Shown: piece after piece, positions 53,340 to 61,955 of the stretch
Layout of the letters: each line of letters opens with the position of its first letter
Position numbering within the stretch: position 1 is the first letter of the stretch
Source: Lachnospiraceae bacterium
GTDB taxonomy: Bacteria > Bacillota > Clostridia > Lachnospirales > Lachnospiraceae
Assembly (NCBI GenBank): GCA_017437065.1
Contig: JAFSBX010000039.1
Location: 1 to 64,000 of the forward strand
DNA length: 64,000 nucleotides
Direction: 5' to 3'
Position numbers and translations under genes: made by a program
The notes under the pieces: model-generated
Databases searched by the model: none
What the model saw: only the letters and a program-made list of their open reading frames with translations
What the model was told of the DNA's origin: nothing

Positions 53340-53618
53340 CTACCACCACGTCACACGCGTCCGCAAACGCAATGTCTGTTCATTGACTGGCAAGCCTTTT
53401 ATGGTTGCATCCATATCCATAGTTGCTCTGGTATCAAGTCCCACCATCGCTGCAATCAGAAATCCGCCTGTCAAAATAAAATTCTGCTGATACTTTGAAA
53501 TGGATATTCGTTCCAGCAATCTTTCCAACATAAAATTCTGCATCACTAGCTGTGCTGATATATGTTTTTCCTTTGCGAGATTTTTAATAATCGCTTTTAG
53601 CTGCATTGCATTTTTCAT
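53340..53618 (-). pseudogene. AbiEii-type nucleotidyltransferase toxin, truncated
   Basis: 92 residues. MKNAMQLKAIIKNLAKEKHISAQLVMQNFMLERLLERISIS and NFILTGGFLIAAMVGLDTRATMDMDATIKG carry the nucleotidyltransferase GG...D-x-D motif of AbiEii. After VNEQTLRL the sequence diverges (RTRVTWW) and stops, whereas family members have 250-300 residues. The catalytic DMD is present, but the large C-terminal part is missing, so it is probably inactive. Overlaps the antitoxin gene (ATGA-type) as in AbiE operons. Confidence 0.8.
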
Positions 53619-54208
53619 AACAACACCTCCAGATATGCTCTGAGTTTTTTCTCTACCTTCAAGGTTTTTGCATACTCTGACAAGAGCGGAATATTTTTAT
53701 CCGTTCTTGTTGCATATCGTTTAAACGCCCCCGTCACTACCTGAATATCCACATGACTATGTGGACGCAAAATATCACAGAGCGTGCGCTCCACACTATA
53801 AGCCCTTACTGTATTTCCTCCCGGTGTAAGCACTTCTGCCACACCCAAATCATACAAAGTTTCGTTGCATTGCACGCATCGAATGTTTTCTTCCTTGGGC
53901 TTTGTCAAATTATAATTTGCCGGAAACGTCATGTGGTATCTGTTCAGAGTTCTATCCGTCAAATCCCAAAGGAACAATGCTGTTTCATGAGAATAGATTC
54001 CTCGCTTAAATCGACTCTGCAAATTAAAAATCTCGTCATCCCAAACCTCCGGCAAAATATAAACACCTCTTGCTGACTTTTCAATCATTCCCTTGTCAAC
54101 AAGGTATTTGATATTTCCACGTGAAATACCTGCTGCAACCACCATTGCAGTCGTAACCGTACCATTATTCTCTTTTGCCATCTTGATAATTTCTTCAGTT
54201 GCTCCCAC
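53615..54208 (-). CDS. AbiEi-family antitoxin of a type IV toxin-antitoxin system
   Basis: 197 residues. The N-terminal winged helix (NGTVTTAMVVAAGISRGNIKYLVDKGMIEKSARGVYILPE) and AbiEi domain (IYSHETALFLWDLTDRTLNRYHMTFPANYNL) are intact, as is the C-terminal VERTLCDILRPHSHVDIQVVTGAFKRYA part. It normally represses the operon and blocks the AbiEii toxin. The toxin next to it is truncated, so the antitoxin now seems to lack its target. A clear promoter lies 40 bases upstream. Confidence 0.88.
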   Translation of the reverse strand: MGATEEIIKMAKENNGTVTTAMVVAAGISRGNIKYLVDKGMIEKSARGVYILPEVWDDEIFNLQSRFKRGIYSHETALFLWDLTDRTLNRYHMTFPANYNLTKPKEENIRCVQCNETLYDLGVAEVLTPGGNTVRAYSVERTLCDILRPHSHVDIQVVTGAFKRYATRTDKNIPLLSEYAKTLKVEKKLRAYLEVLL

Positions 54209-54246
54209 AATAGTTTCCTTTCTTTTCGTTGACTTCTATGCTTATA

Positions 54247-54274
54247 ATTATATTTTTACATGGCACAAAGTCAA
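54247..54274 (-). promoter_or_regulatory. Promoter of the AbiE operon
   Basis: TTGACT (54269-54274) and TATAAT (54247-54252) on the minus strand, 16 bases apart, reading into the AbiEi gene. Confidence 0.75.
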
Positions 54275-55123
54275 TATAAATACTTCTTTTTCCTCTGTCT
54301 TTATTACTTAAATTGTATACTTAACTGCATGGTTCACCATGACCTATACCATAGTCCACCGAAGGGGCACACTTGTCCCTTGGTGCTTTTCCTCATAGCA
54401 TAACAAATTACCTCTACTTTTCCTTAATTTCCGGCTATTTTTGCATATATGGCATAATAATTCTAAACATCGTATCAAAAGTTATGCCATGCTCAAAATA
54501 CCCCAACGGCACTGCAAAAGGCTGGCACTGCCTGCCTTTGTGGGCTGTTTTCACGGGTTATGCCGCCTCTTGGTGGCATAACTCCGTTAACCTGCACCAT
54601 TTTCGACCCTATTTTTTATCTCTAATTTTGACTTGAAACAGCCCTTATTTCTCCACTATTTCTGCACTTGTCATTTCTGTCAAAATTTTTCCCTGCTCAC
54701 TGGTCGCTTCTCAATTTCCTGTTCCTTCAAATTCGCCCAAATTTGCGTTTTTGTTTCTTATCGCCCAACCATCCCCAGTTCTCTTAATAACGCCCCAAAT
54801 CGCCCCAGACGCTCCCATAAGGGCAATTGAATAACCAACAGTTACTCTTCAAGTAGTACCGCAATTCCAGAAAAGAAAAAGACACAATACTTACCTGTAC
54901 TGCATCTTCTTTCTGCTTAGCTCATATCTATTTTTCCTGCATTTGAGTCCCATTCTCGCTTAATCTTTTTGCTATATATTACTTGGTGTAAAATTGGAGT
55001 GGTTTTTCTTGATGAAACCTTACAAACCCTTGATTTATCTCAATGTCATGATGCCATATAAGGGCGGCTTTTTCACTAATATTCGAACTTAAACTCATTG
55101 TTTTCCTCCGTATTTTTTGTTCC
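54275..55123. other. 849-bp gap without a recognisable gene
   Basis: No reading frame looks real. It holds a hairpin GTTATGCCGCC/GGTGGCATAAC (about 54558-54583) and pyrimidine-rich repeats with CGCCCAAA and CGCCCCAAA words near 54735-54810. A weak AAGGG/CCCTT stem is near 54362-54381. It probably marks an old junction between the defence remnants and the resident chromosome. Confidence 0.4.
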
Positions 55124-55783
55124 TTAGAATCCCATTCTCTGCCTTATATCATTTAACCATTCACCTTTATACTTAAAGAATCTTGGTCCAGCAATAGAAT
55201 ATTTCTTCCCTGATATAAGTTTTGCAGCAGCCGTCAGAGACATTTCTTTTCCTTGGTATTCCACCTTTCTATCACTAACAACCCTACATTTGATACTAGA
55301 ATCATCATAATATTCTATTTCTTCCCCCAATGGAATCTGGCACTTTGTAAATGAAAAGTTTTCAGCTTTTTCATGGCTTTCTGTATCAATTTCCTGTGCT
55401 AATTGTTCTTCCTGTGCTTCTGTTGCAGTTGGAACAATTAATTTCAAATTATCTTTACAATCGTGAATTTCAGCCATAGCCTCTAAAATTGCATATGCTT
55501 CTTCTGGTTTCATTGCATAAAATTCTCGAACTCTTTTCTGACCATTAAAGTCATCAATCGAACGTAGATCAGGGTTCAGTTTATCAATGATTGCATGAAG
55601 TTTCAAATCTGATAATCTTGAATTCACCTCATATGTCGCATAAACTCTAAATGCAAACGGAATGCATTCGCTACGATTCAATTGTTTTAATCTTTTATCA
55701 ATATCATCCGCATATCCAATCTTCACATAGTCTGGAAATGAAGGATTTGTTAATATATAAATTACGCCTTTTTTATCTTCCAT
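55124..55783 (-). CDS. GIY-YIG nuclease family protein
   Basis: 219 residues. VIYILTNPSFPDYVKIGYADDIDKRLKQLNR gives the GIY-YIG core (Y-I-L...V-K-I-G-Y) of the T5orf172/Eco29kI-like type, with REFYAM as the probable region of the metal-binding Glu. The C-terminal 50 residues (KVEYQGKEMSLTAAAKLISGKKYSIAGPRFFKYKGEWLNDIRQRM) look like a RAMA/pAMSO-type DNA-binding domain. Role unknown: possibly a stand-alone nuclease or a protein that recognises modified DNA. It follows the Fic gene by 15 bases. Confidence 0.78.
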   Translation of the reverse strand: MEDKKGVIYILTNPSFPDYVKIGYADDIDKRLKQLNRSECIPFAFRVYATYEVNSRLSDLKLHAIIDKLNPDLRSIDDFNGQKRVREFYAMKPEEAYAILEAMAEIHDCKDNLKLIVPTATEAQEEQLAQEIDTESHEKAENFSFTKCQIPLGEEIEYYDDSSIKCRVVSDRKVEYQGKEMSLTAAAKLISGKKYSIAGPRFFKYKGEWLNDIRQRMGF

Positions 55784-55798
55784 TACAAAACTCCTAAA

Positions 55799-56689
55799 TT
55801 AGTATTCAATTCTGAAATAATCCAAATACGCCTTATATTTATCTTGTGCTGTTAAACATGTATCACGTAAATATCCTCTTTCATTGTCCCATTCTTTTAA
55901 ACCACGATAATAGAATAACTTTAAGGTATCTTCGATAATGAATGGAACAATATTATATTTCAGACATTCTTTAAACATAATCAGTCTGCCAACACGTCCA
56001 TTTCCATCTTGAAACGGATGTATTTTTTCAAATTTAACATGAAACTCCAAAATATCTTCAAATGTTTTATTGTCTTTTGAATTATATTCTGCCAACAAAC
56101 TCTTCATCTTATCGACAACATCTTCCGGCAATACCGTTGTCATCCCGCCTACTTCATTCGGCATTTTTTTATAATCCCCCACTGCAAACCAATCTTTTCT
56201 TGAATCACTTGTTCCAGATTTTAAAATCAAATGTAATTCCTTAATGAATTTTTCCGATAAAGAAACTTTAGCATTATCAATAATCATATCAATACAACGG
56301 AAATGATTTGCTGTTTCGATAACATCATCCACGTTTAAAACTTCATTCTCTACACCGATTGTATTTGTTTCAAAAATATATCTTGTCTGATCATGTGTCA
56401 GGCGACTGCCTTCAATATGATTGGAATTGTACGTCAAATCAATCTGTGTTTTGTGATAAATACCGCCAGAATACTTATTTTTCTTCTCACTTTGTAGAAT
56501 ATCTAATAATGTTTTCGGCTGCTCCTTTTTCTTATTTGTACGTTCTGGCTTTTCGGCATTCTCAGGGATGTTCCATGTCTTACCAGTAAGAAACGCACCT
56601 TCAACACGTCCATGAGCACAATAGTTTCTTACGCTTCGTTCAGATATATTCCATTTTTTTGCTATTTCTGTAACAGACAGATATCGCAT
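55799..56689 (-). CDS. Fic family protein with N-terminal HTH and inhibitory motif
   Basis: 296 residues. The N-terminal helix-turn-helix (YLSVTEIAKKWNISERSVRNYCAHGRVEGAF) resembles MerR/excisionase domains. SNHIEG (residues 89-94) is the [S/T]-x3-E-[G/N] inhibitory helix of class II Fic proteins. The active site is HPFQDGNGR at about 224-232 with all key residues (H, D, N, R). Fic enzymes AMPylate target proteins. The HTH suggests self-regulation. It reads together with the GIY-YIG gene. Confidence 0.9.
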   Translation of the reverse strand: MRYLSVTEIAKKWNISERSVRNYCAHGRVEGAFLTGKTWNIPENAEKPERTNKKKEQPKTLLDILQSEKKNKYSGGIYHKTQIDLTYNSNHIEGSRLTHDQTRYIFETNTIGVENEVLNVDDVIETANHFRCIDMIIDNAKVSLSEKFIKELHLILKSGTSDSRKDWFAVGDYKKMPNEVGGMTTVLPEDVVDKMKSLLAEYNSKDNKTFEDILEFHVKFEKIHPFQDGNGRVGRLIMFKECLKYNIVPFIIEDTLKLFYYRGLKEWDNERGYLRDTCLTAQDKYKAYLDYFRIEY

Positions 56690-56831
56690 TTGCTCCCCTC
56701 CGTTGCTCTATATTTCAATTTAATAACTACATTAACTTAGTAAATAGTATACCACATTATCGGCAATAATTACAATATTTTCACAATAAACACTGTTTTA
56801 TTTTTGCCGTTTTCGGCAGTTTTATATGCTA

Positions 56832-56870
56832 AACGGTCTTGCACACACTCAAGTACAAGACCGTCTTTTT
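56832..56870 (+). terminator. Intrinsic terminator without a plus-strand gene
   Basis: ACGGTCTTG (56832-56840) and CAAGACCGT (56855-56863) followed by CTTTTTT. It points along the plus strand where no gene remains, suggesting a lost gene or protection against antisense transcription. Confidence 0.65.
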
Positions 56871-57120
56871 TCTAATACACTTATGTTATTTTATCATCCC
56901 CTGTCTTTTTGCATGAAACAAATACATATTACCTTCCGAAAGAGTTGAAGTAATACTCATTATGCTCGTTATCTCTTTCTTTTATAAATTTATAAACAAA
57001 ATAGCATTCCAGCAATAACTATTCTCTACTACCAAAATGCTATCTTCACCCATATTCATTATTCGAATCAATACTGCAATTTTTCGCACCTTTCTGCTTT
57101 TGAACTTTTACATCCGTTTT

Positions 57121-57156
57121 TCAAACCATTTCCAAATCAACAATTACGTAGTTCAT
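57121..57156 (-). pseudogene. Eleven-codon stump of an exonuclease-like gene
   Basis: MNYVIVDLEMV followed by TGA, preceded by an excellent ACAGGAGG site. 3'-5' exonucleases of the DnaQ/KapD kind begin in this way (M-N-Y-I-V-x-D-L-E). Nothing downstream continues the domain. Probably the 5' end of a deleted gene; weakly supported. The remaining 56690-57120 holds no other gene that I see. Confidence 0.3.
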
Positions 57157-57202
57157 AGCTTTATCCTCCTGTAAATTGGTCTGTAAAACTTCTTTTCGAA
57201 AA

Positions 57203-57238
57203 AAAGAACCAAGACTGAGTATATTTCCTTGTCTTGAT
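57203..57238 (-). terminator. Intrinsic terminator of the yaiI/yqxD gene
   Basis: CAAGAC (57210-57215) pairs with GTCTTG (57231-57236). On the minus strand it is followed by GTTCTTTTTTTCG. Confidence 0.65.
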
Positions 57239-57291
57239 TCCTGTATAAAGCATGTCGTGTCCAATAATACGGACTCATAATGTATTTTAAT

Positions 57292-57741
57292 CTAATTACT
57301 CTGTGCCATCAGTACCAGTTTCTCAAATGACTGTGCAAATCTCTCATCATCCTCAGCCGTCCTCTTCTTTGGACCCTTAATATGATTCTTCTGTGAGGCT
57401 CTTCTTGCCTTCTTGTTCAGATGTCTTTCCATAAGCATCTGATCAATATTTTCATCGGTGTACCATTTGCCGGACTGATGAATTGCATACGCACCTTTTC
57501 CAAGTGCCATAGCTGCTACTCCATAATCCTGCGAAACGACAATGTCTCCCTTATGACAAATACTGATTAACTTATAATCTACCGCATCCGCTCCGGCACC
57601 TACAACAATCACTCTACTGTAATCAGAATACATGACATGGTTCGTGTCACACAGCAAAGTTACAGAAATATTATGTTTTTCAGCTATTTCTTCCACTATG
57701 TCCACCACCGGACAAGCATCTGCATCTACAAATATGTGCAT
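57292..57741 (-). CDS. YaiI/YqxD family protein (DUF188)
   Basis: 149 residues. The start MHIFVDADACPVVDIVEEIAEK contains the family's DADACPV signature. DTNHVMYSDYSRVIVVGAGADAVDYKLIS and GDIVVSQDYGVAAMALGKGA follow, as in all DUF188 proteins, which have a PIN-like fold. It is a widespread chromosomal gene in Firmicutes whose function is not firmly known. AAGGAAATG lies upstream of the start. It looks like resident chromosome rather than cargo. Confidence 0.93.
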   Translation of the reverse strand: MHIFVDADACPVVDIVEEIAEKHNISVTLLCDTNHVMYSDYSRVIVVGAGADAVDYKLISICHKGDIVVSQDYGVAAMALGKGAYAIHQSGKWYTDENIDQMLMERHLNKKARRASQKNHIKGPKKRTAEDDERFAQSFEKLVLMAQSN

Positions 57742-57743
57742 AC

Positions 57744-57929
57744 TTACATTTCCTTTACATAGAATGATTTAATTTTTCTTCTCCCTTTTCCCATAACTAA
57801 GGCCGCAGCTTTCGCCACGGCTCCATCTCTATAAAAGCCTACATTACAGCCACGAGGATTACCTCCTGCCAACCGACTTAACGCTTCAACCTTTTTCATG
57901 GATTTCAACACATTTCTATGTCTAAACAA
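57744..57929 (-). CDS. Small basic protein, doubtful
   Basis: 61 residues ending just before the YaiI start. Sequence MKKVEALSRLAGGNPRGCNVGFYRDGAVAKAAALVMGKGRRKIKSFYV is basic and could be a real small protein or a gene fragment. I recognise no family. The first 10 codons lack a ribosome site; MKK at about 57899 is the likelier start. Confidence 0.3.
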   Translation of the reverse strand: MFRHRNVLKSMKKVEALSRLAGGNPRGCNVGFYRDGAVAKAAALVMGKGRRKIKSFYVKEM

Positions 57930-58055
57930 AAGCTTCTACTTCACATAAAACCATTCAAGAACAAAATCATTGACAATTCACCTTTGACAGTTCAATCATA
58001 ATTCAAAACAGTTAAATTGGAGATGTTATTTACATCATTAATCAAACCTAACGTT

Positions 58056-58126
58056 TCCAAAGACAGGATTCGAACCTGTGACATCATGGTTATCAACCAT
58101 GTGCGCTACCTCTGCGCCACTTTTAA
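58056..58126 (-). tRNA. tRNA-Ile (GAT)-like gene with imperfect acceptor stem
   Basis: On the minus strand the D arm GCGC-AGAGGTA-GCGC, anticodon arm CATGG-TTGATAA-CCATG (anticodon GAT) and T arm ACAGG-TTCGAAT-CCTGT are all perfect. The acceptor pairs TTAAAAG with CTTTGGA, with one A-G mismatch and one G-U. It differs in sequence from the usual rrn-linked tRNA-Ile. It could be a functional minor gene, a decaying copy or an attachment-site remnant. CCA is not encoded. Confidence 0.6.
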
Positions 58127-58230
58127 AGTTAAGTAACCCAATTTTGCCGATTGGTATTTTTTCTTGTAACGTAACCCAGTTACAGGGAAGCCGGGTTTGA
58201 GGTTTTCGTAATGCAGGCAATGTATATCCC

Positions 58231-58776
58231 TTATGCTACTTCAATAAACGTAGTCGCGTTGGACACTTTTATCTGGGTATCCAACTCTGTCAGAAGTGTA
58301 CTGCGTTTTTCTTCCAACATTTCCAGCTTCTTTTTAACATCTAATGGGTCCACGAGTTCTGTAGTATTCTCTTTCACATATGCATCCACTACACCCAAAG
58401 GCTTTTCATCCTTTGTCTTTGTGTCCTTTCCAAGAATACTCAATCGCATCCCCTCAGCGGTTGATTGTAGCTGACTATTTTTCAAATCACAAAACCGAAC
58501 CCGCTCATTATATTCGCTTTTCAATTTATCCTGAAGCTTTCCTTCAAAATCCGCCTCACCCTCGTATGCACCTAAGCCGCGAAGTCTGCTTCTAAAAGAT
58601 ATTGCTCCGGCGACAGTAAAGGTTCCATAAGAAGTAATAATTTCCGTTCTTGCATTGGAATCTACAATTGCAGCATCAATCTTTTGAAATCTATCAATCA
58701 AGTCAATAATCTGCTGATATGCAGACTCCGCTTCCCTTGCATATTCCTCTTTACCGATTCGTTTTGCATAAAGCAA
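58231..58776 (-). pseudogene. Conserved hypothetical protein, N-terminus missing
   Basis: 181 residues, strongly helical and charged (RIGKEEYAREAESAYQQIIDLIDRFQKIDAAIVDSNARTEIITSYGTFTVAGAISFRSRLR...). I have seen this type as an uncharacterised Lachnospiraceae protein with about 30-40 further N-terminal residues, but cannot name it. Here no ATG or ribosome site is found in frame, only TTG after a stop, and an HTH fragment precedes it. Likely a truncated gene. Confidence 0.45.
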
Positions 58777-58793
58777 TCGGCTTTCATCACCAT

Positions 58794-59066
58794 CTACGCA
58801 ACCCGCTTCTTGTTTAACTTTGTATAATAGGAATACATTCTCTGATAATCCGAATTATTCATTTCAGAAGAAACATCCGGCACCATAACCGACCGGTTTC
58901 CACACACCATTGCATCTATCGGCAATTCAAATAACTCACTAAGTGCATACAAATTATCAATCGTCGGCATACTAAGACCGTTTAACCAATGATACACACT
59001 CTGCACACTACCAAGCCCAAGGTACTGCTGGACATCCTTTCTATATTTCCTCAGGGTATCTTTTAT
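58794..59066 (-). pseudogene. Fragment of an XRE-type regulator
   Basis: The frame reads KDVQQYLGLGSVQSVYHWLNGLSMPTIDNLYALSELFELPIDAMVCGN, the second half of a Cro/CI HTH domain, then a short tail (NSDYQRMYSYYTKLNKKRVA). The N-terminal helix is absent because a TAG lies at about 59067, within the end of the ligase gene. Probably a truncated regulator at an old deletion end. Confidence 0.5.
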
Positions 59067-60490
59067 CTTCTAATAATTTTCCCCATAGAATTTTTCTCTA
59101 ACGGATGATTACTGAATTGTATTTCTTTTATTTTATGGGAAGGTGGTAAAGAGCGATTCATCACACGTACATGTTCTTTGATTATTTGTTCCGCATCCTC
59201 TCTTTTTTTCTCTCCTCCACAGAACACTTCTGCTTTCACAGCGTCATCCTGTCCAAATACACGGCACTCTTCCACCAGCTCACATCTATACAGGTCATTC
59301 TCCAATTCTTCCGGACATACATTTTCACCATTTGATAAAATAATCGTATTTTTTCTTCTGCCCTTTACAAACAAATAACCTTCTTCATCAATCTCTCCCA
59401 AATCTCCGGTATGAAGCCAGCCTTCCTCTAACACCTTAGCAGTTTCTTCCGCGTCATTGAAATAGCCTTTCATGACATTTCTTCCTTTTACAAGAATCTC
59501 ACCATCCTGAATCTTAACCTCACAAAAAGGGGCTACTTTTCCGCATGCTCCTTTTTTGTATGTTCCCTCTCCGGACACAGTCCCTGTAGTTTCCGTCATG
59601 CCATAGTAAGTTTTTGGAGTAATTGATGCATTCTCCATCCGCTGAATCAGATCTCCATCCATAGGTGCCCCTAAACACAATGCTTCTTTTATACTATTAC
59701 AGGCCCCTTTAAATTCTTCTGATTTTTCACATTGCCCCAATACTCTTTTCATCATTGCCGGAACTAAAATCAACTTATCAATATGATATTGCTGAATGTC
59801 CCTGATTAAATACTTGGCATTACTGATATAAGTCAGATTCCCACGCATCATATCTTCAAGCAGGGGAATAATTCCGCTGATATGATAAAAGGGTAACAGC
59901 AACAGACTGTTTTGCGGTGACTCCTGCTCCCATTCCAATACTCTCCGTGGAAAGGCACACAAATTTTCATTGGTTATTTCCACAATTTTACTAATACCAC
60001 TTGTCCCGGAGGAAAGCAACATCAAAATCACATCTTCTGCTGCTTCACCGCTTTCTTCTCCAATACTCTCGGGCTGCTCTAAAATTTTTTCAAAGCTTTC
60101 TCCCATTGACAAAATCGGTATTTCCAAATTCTTTTCTGTCAGACCTGTTATGTATTCCTCGTCACATATTACTTTTGAAACCGCAGCCTTTTCCAAAAAC
60201 TGGCATAACACATCATCAGCATAGGTATGATTTAAGGGCACTACAATATTTTCAGAACAGATAATGCCAAAAATCATCACCAGATACGCATAGGAATTTT
60301 CACCAACAACTGCTATACGCTGTTTTTTCCTCTCACCCATATTCTGCCTGAAAAAATGCTCTGCCTTCTTTACATGTTGATAAAATTCTTCAGCTTTTAT
60401 AACACATTCTTCTCCCGATTTTATAAAGCCAAAAGAAGCTGTACCATAAAATCTGTTTGCATAATCCTTTAACAGGTGTGAAATTGTCAT
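59063..60490 (-). CDS. AMP-dependent acyl ligase of the cellulose locus
   Basis: 475 residues, acyl-CoA/acyl-ACP synthetase class. MLLSSGTSGISKIVEITNEN (phosphate loop, about residue 155), YYGMTETTG (A5), GWLHTGDLGEID (A7), KGRRKNTIILSNGENVCPEELE (A8) and the terminal LEKNSMGKIIRR with the catalytic Lys are all present. It overlaps the start of the acyl carrier protein gene's stop by 4 bases (60487-60490). It probably charges that carrier with an acyl or amino-acyl group, as DltA does for DltC. A link to decoration of an exopolysaccharide is inferred from the cellulose genes upstream. Confidence 0.88.
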   Translation of the reverse strand: MTISHLLKDYANRFYGTASFGFIKSGEECVIKAEEFYQHVKKAEHFFRQNMGERKKQRIAVVGENSYAYLVMIFGIICSENIVVPLNHTYADDVLCQFLEKAAVSKVICDEEYITGLTEKNLEIPILSMGESFEKILEQPESIGEESGEAAEDVILMLLSSGTSGISKIVEITNENLCAFPRRVLEWEQESPQNSLLLLPFYHISGIIPLLEDMMRGNLTYISNAKYLIRDIQQYHIDKLILVPAMMKRVLGQCEKSEEFKGACNSIKEALCLGAPMDGDLIQRMENASITPKTYYGMTETTGTVSGEGTYKKGACGKVAPFCEVKIQDGEILVKGRNVMKGYFNDAEETAKVLEEGWLHTGDLGEIDEEGYLFVKGRRKNTIILSNGENVCPEELENDLYRCELVEECRVFGQDDAVKAEVFCGGEKKREDAEQIIKEHVRVMNRSLPPSHKIKEIQFSNHPLEKNSMGKIIRR

Positions 60491-60726
60491 CCTTTTCTCT
60501 CCAATATTGTATTTACTTCATATGCAATATCTTCTACAGTTTCAACATTGCTCAAAATCTTTTCCGGAATTTTAATTCCAAAAGCAGACTCTAAATTGTT
60601 TAATAATTCATAAAATTCCAGAGAACTGATTCCCAATTCATCTTCCATCAATGTTTCAGGAGTAACCTCCTCCACATCCATTGTTTCTTTTACAATTTCA
60701 ATTACTTGTTCTAAAATTTCTTCCAT
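60487..60726 (-). CDS. Acyl carrier protein
   Basis: 79 residues, acidic four-helix form. DELGISSLEFYELLNNLESAFGIKIPEKIL carries the phosphopantetheine site Ser at about residue 35 (S-L-E-F context). It lies between the GH5 gene and the AMP ligase and is coupled to the latter. Too divergent from AcpP of fatty acid synthesis to be the housekeeping carrier; a dedicated DltC-like carrier is more likely. Confidence 0.9.
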   Translation of the reverse strand: MEEILEQVIEIVKETMDVEEVTPETLMEDELGISSLEFYELLNNLESAFGIKIPEKILSNVETVEDIAYEVNTILERKG

Positions 60727-60806
60727 TTTTCTTCCTCCAACTTTATTACTTGCTGTTATTATCAGCTTTTTAACTCACAACATATCTTCTTTTCTTTACT
60801 TTTTAA

Positions 60807-61955
60807 TTACTGTTCTTTATTCTCCATCATAGACTGCATCATAAACCAGCCTCCGGGAGTCATATCTTCTTTCGTCCAGCCACTCAGCTTATCACAATCA
60901 CTCAATATCATGCTGTGAGCCTCCGCTTTATTGGATAACGACCAGCCACACCAGCTTATATCATGTTTATCCATATATTCTACAAATTCATATGCCTGCT
61001 CTGGGTATAATGACTCATCTTTATAACTGTCAATATTTGTATCATCCCTGTCGCCATAGGAAATTCCCCATTCACTGACAAATACCGGAAACTCTGCTTC
61101 TATTGCTTCTTTCAGCCTGCCATTTTCAAGTTCTTTATCTTTAGACACATCAATATATTTATGATAAGCATACATTATATTATCATACTCTAACGGTCTC
61201 TGTACAGCCTCCGACAACTCTGTACAATAATCCAGTGTCCCTACTATAATTACTGCTTCCGGTGAATTAGCACGAATTACAGGAATTACCCTGTTTGCAT
61301 ACTCCCTGATGTCTTCCCATGTAGTGCTGCCATTTGGTTCATTACATATCTCATAGATGATTCCTTTATTTCCGGCATAATGAGCAGATATCTGTTCAAA
61401 AAATGAAACTGCTTCGTCTGCATATAGCAATGGATTCTCGTCACGCAATACATGCCAGTCCACGATTGCATACATATCCTGTGACAGTACATTTTCAATG
61501 GCCATATACATATATGTTTCATTTTGCTGACTTTCATAAATATATCCACCATCCTGATCTGTATACATGGCAATACGAAATACATTAGCACCATATTCTT
61601 TTAAGGTACTCATAGCAGCTGCATTGGTGTACTTCGGATACCAGTTCAGACCATGACTGCTCATTCCCCGCAAAGTCACCGTTTCCCCTGATTCAGACAA
61701 CAGCTTTCCGTTTTTCACGGAAAGCTGTCCATATGCCCTCACTCCGTTTCCCGGATTCGTCAGCACTTCTATTTCCTCCTGCATGGATTCTACCTGTTCC
61801 TCCAATGAAACATTTTCCTGCTGAAGTGACGTTATCATCTCTTCCTGCCTTGCCACTTCAGCCAATGATTTACACCATCCTGTCACACAAACTATACATA
61901 TGCCTCCAAGAATACACTTTACAAAAAGATTACCTACGTTTCTTTTCCTTTGCAT
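60807..61955 (-). CDS. Membrane-anchored GH5 endoglucanase of the cellulose locus
   Basis: 382 residues. The N-terminal signal anchor (VKCILGGICIVCVTGWC, residues 12-28) is followed by a short coiled coil (EEMITSLQQENVSLEEQVESMQEEIEVL). The GH5 domain has LRGMSSHGLNWYP, IVDWHV, IYEICNEPNG with the acid/base Glu and PVFVSEWGISYGD with the nucleophile Glu. In Clostridia cellulose operons a GH5 enzyme (CcsZ-type) takes the place of the GH8 BcsZ. It probably trims nascent cellulose outside the membrane. It overlaps the end of the synthase gene by 26 bases. Confidence 0.9.
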   Translation of the reverse strand: MQRKRNVGNLFVKCILGGICIVCVTGWCKSLAEVARQEEMITSLQQENVSLEEQVESMQEEIEVLTNPGNGVRAYGQLSVKNGKLLSESGETVTLRGMSSHGLNWYPKYTNAAAMSTLKEYGANVFRIAMYTDQDGGYIYESQQNETYMYMAIENVLSQDMYAIVDWHVLRDENPLLYADEAVSFFEQISAHYAGNKGIIYEICNEPNGSTTWEDIREYANRVIPVIRANSPEAVIIVGTLDYCTELSEAVQRPLEYDNIMYAYHKYIDVSKDKELENGRLKEAIEAEFPVFVSEWGISYGDRDDTNIDSYKDESLYPEQAYEFVEYMDKHDISWCGWSLSNKAEAHSMILSDCDKLSGWTKEDMTPGGWFMMQSMMENKEQ

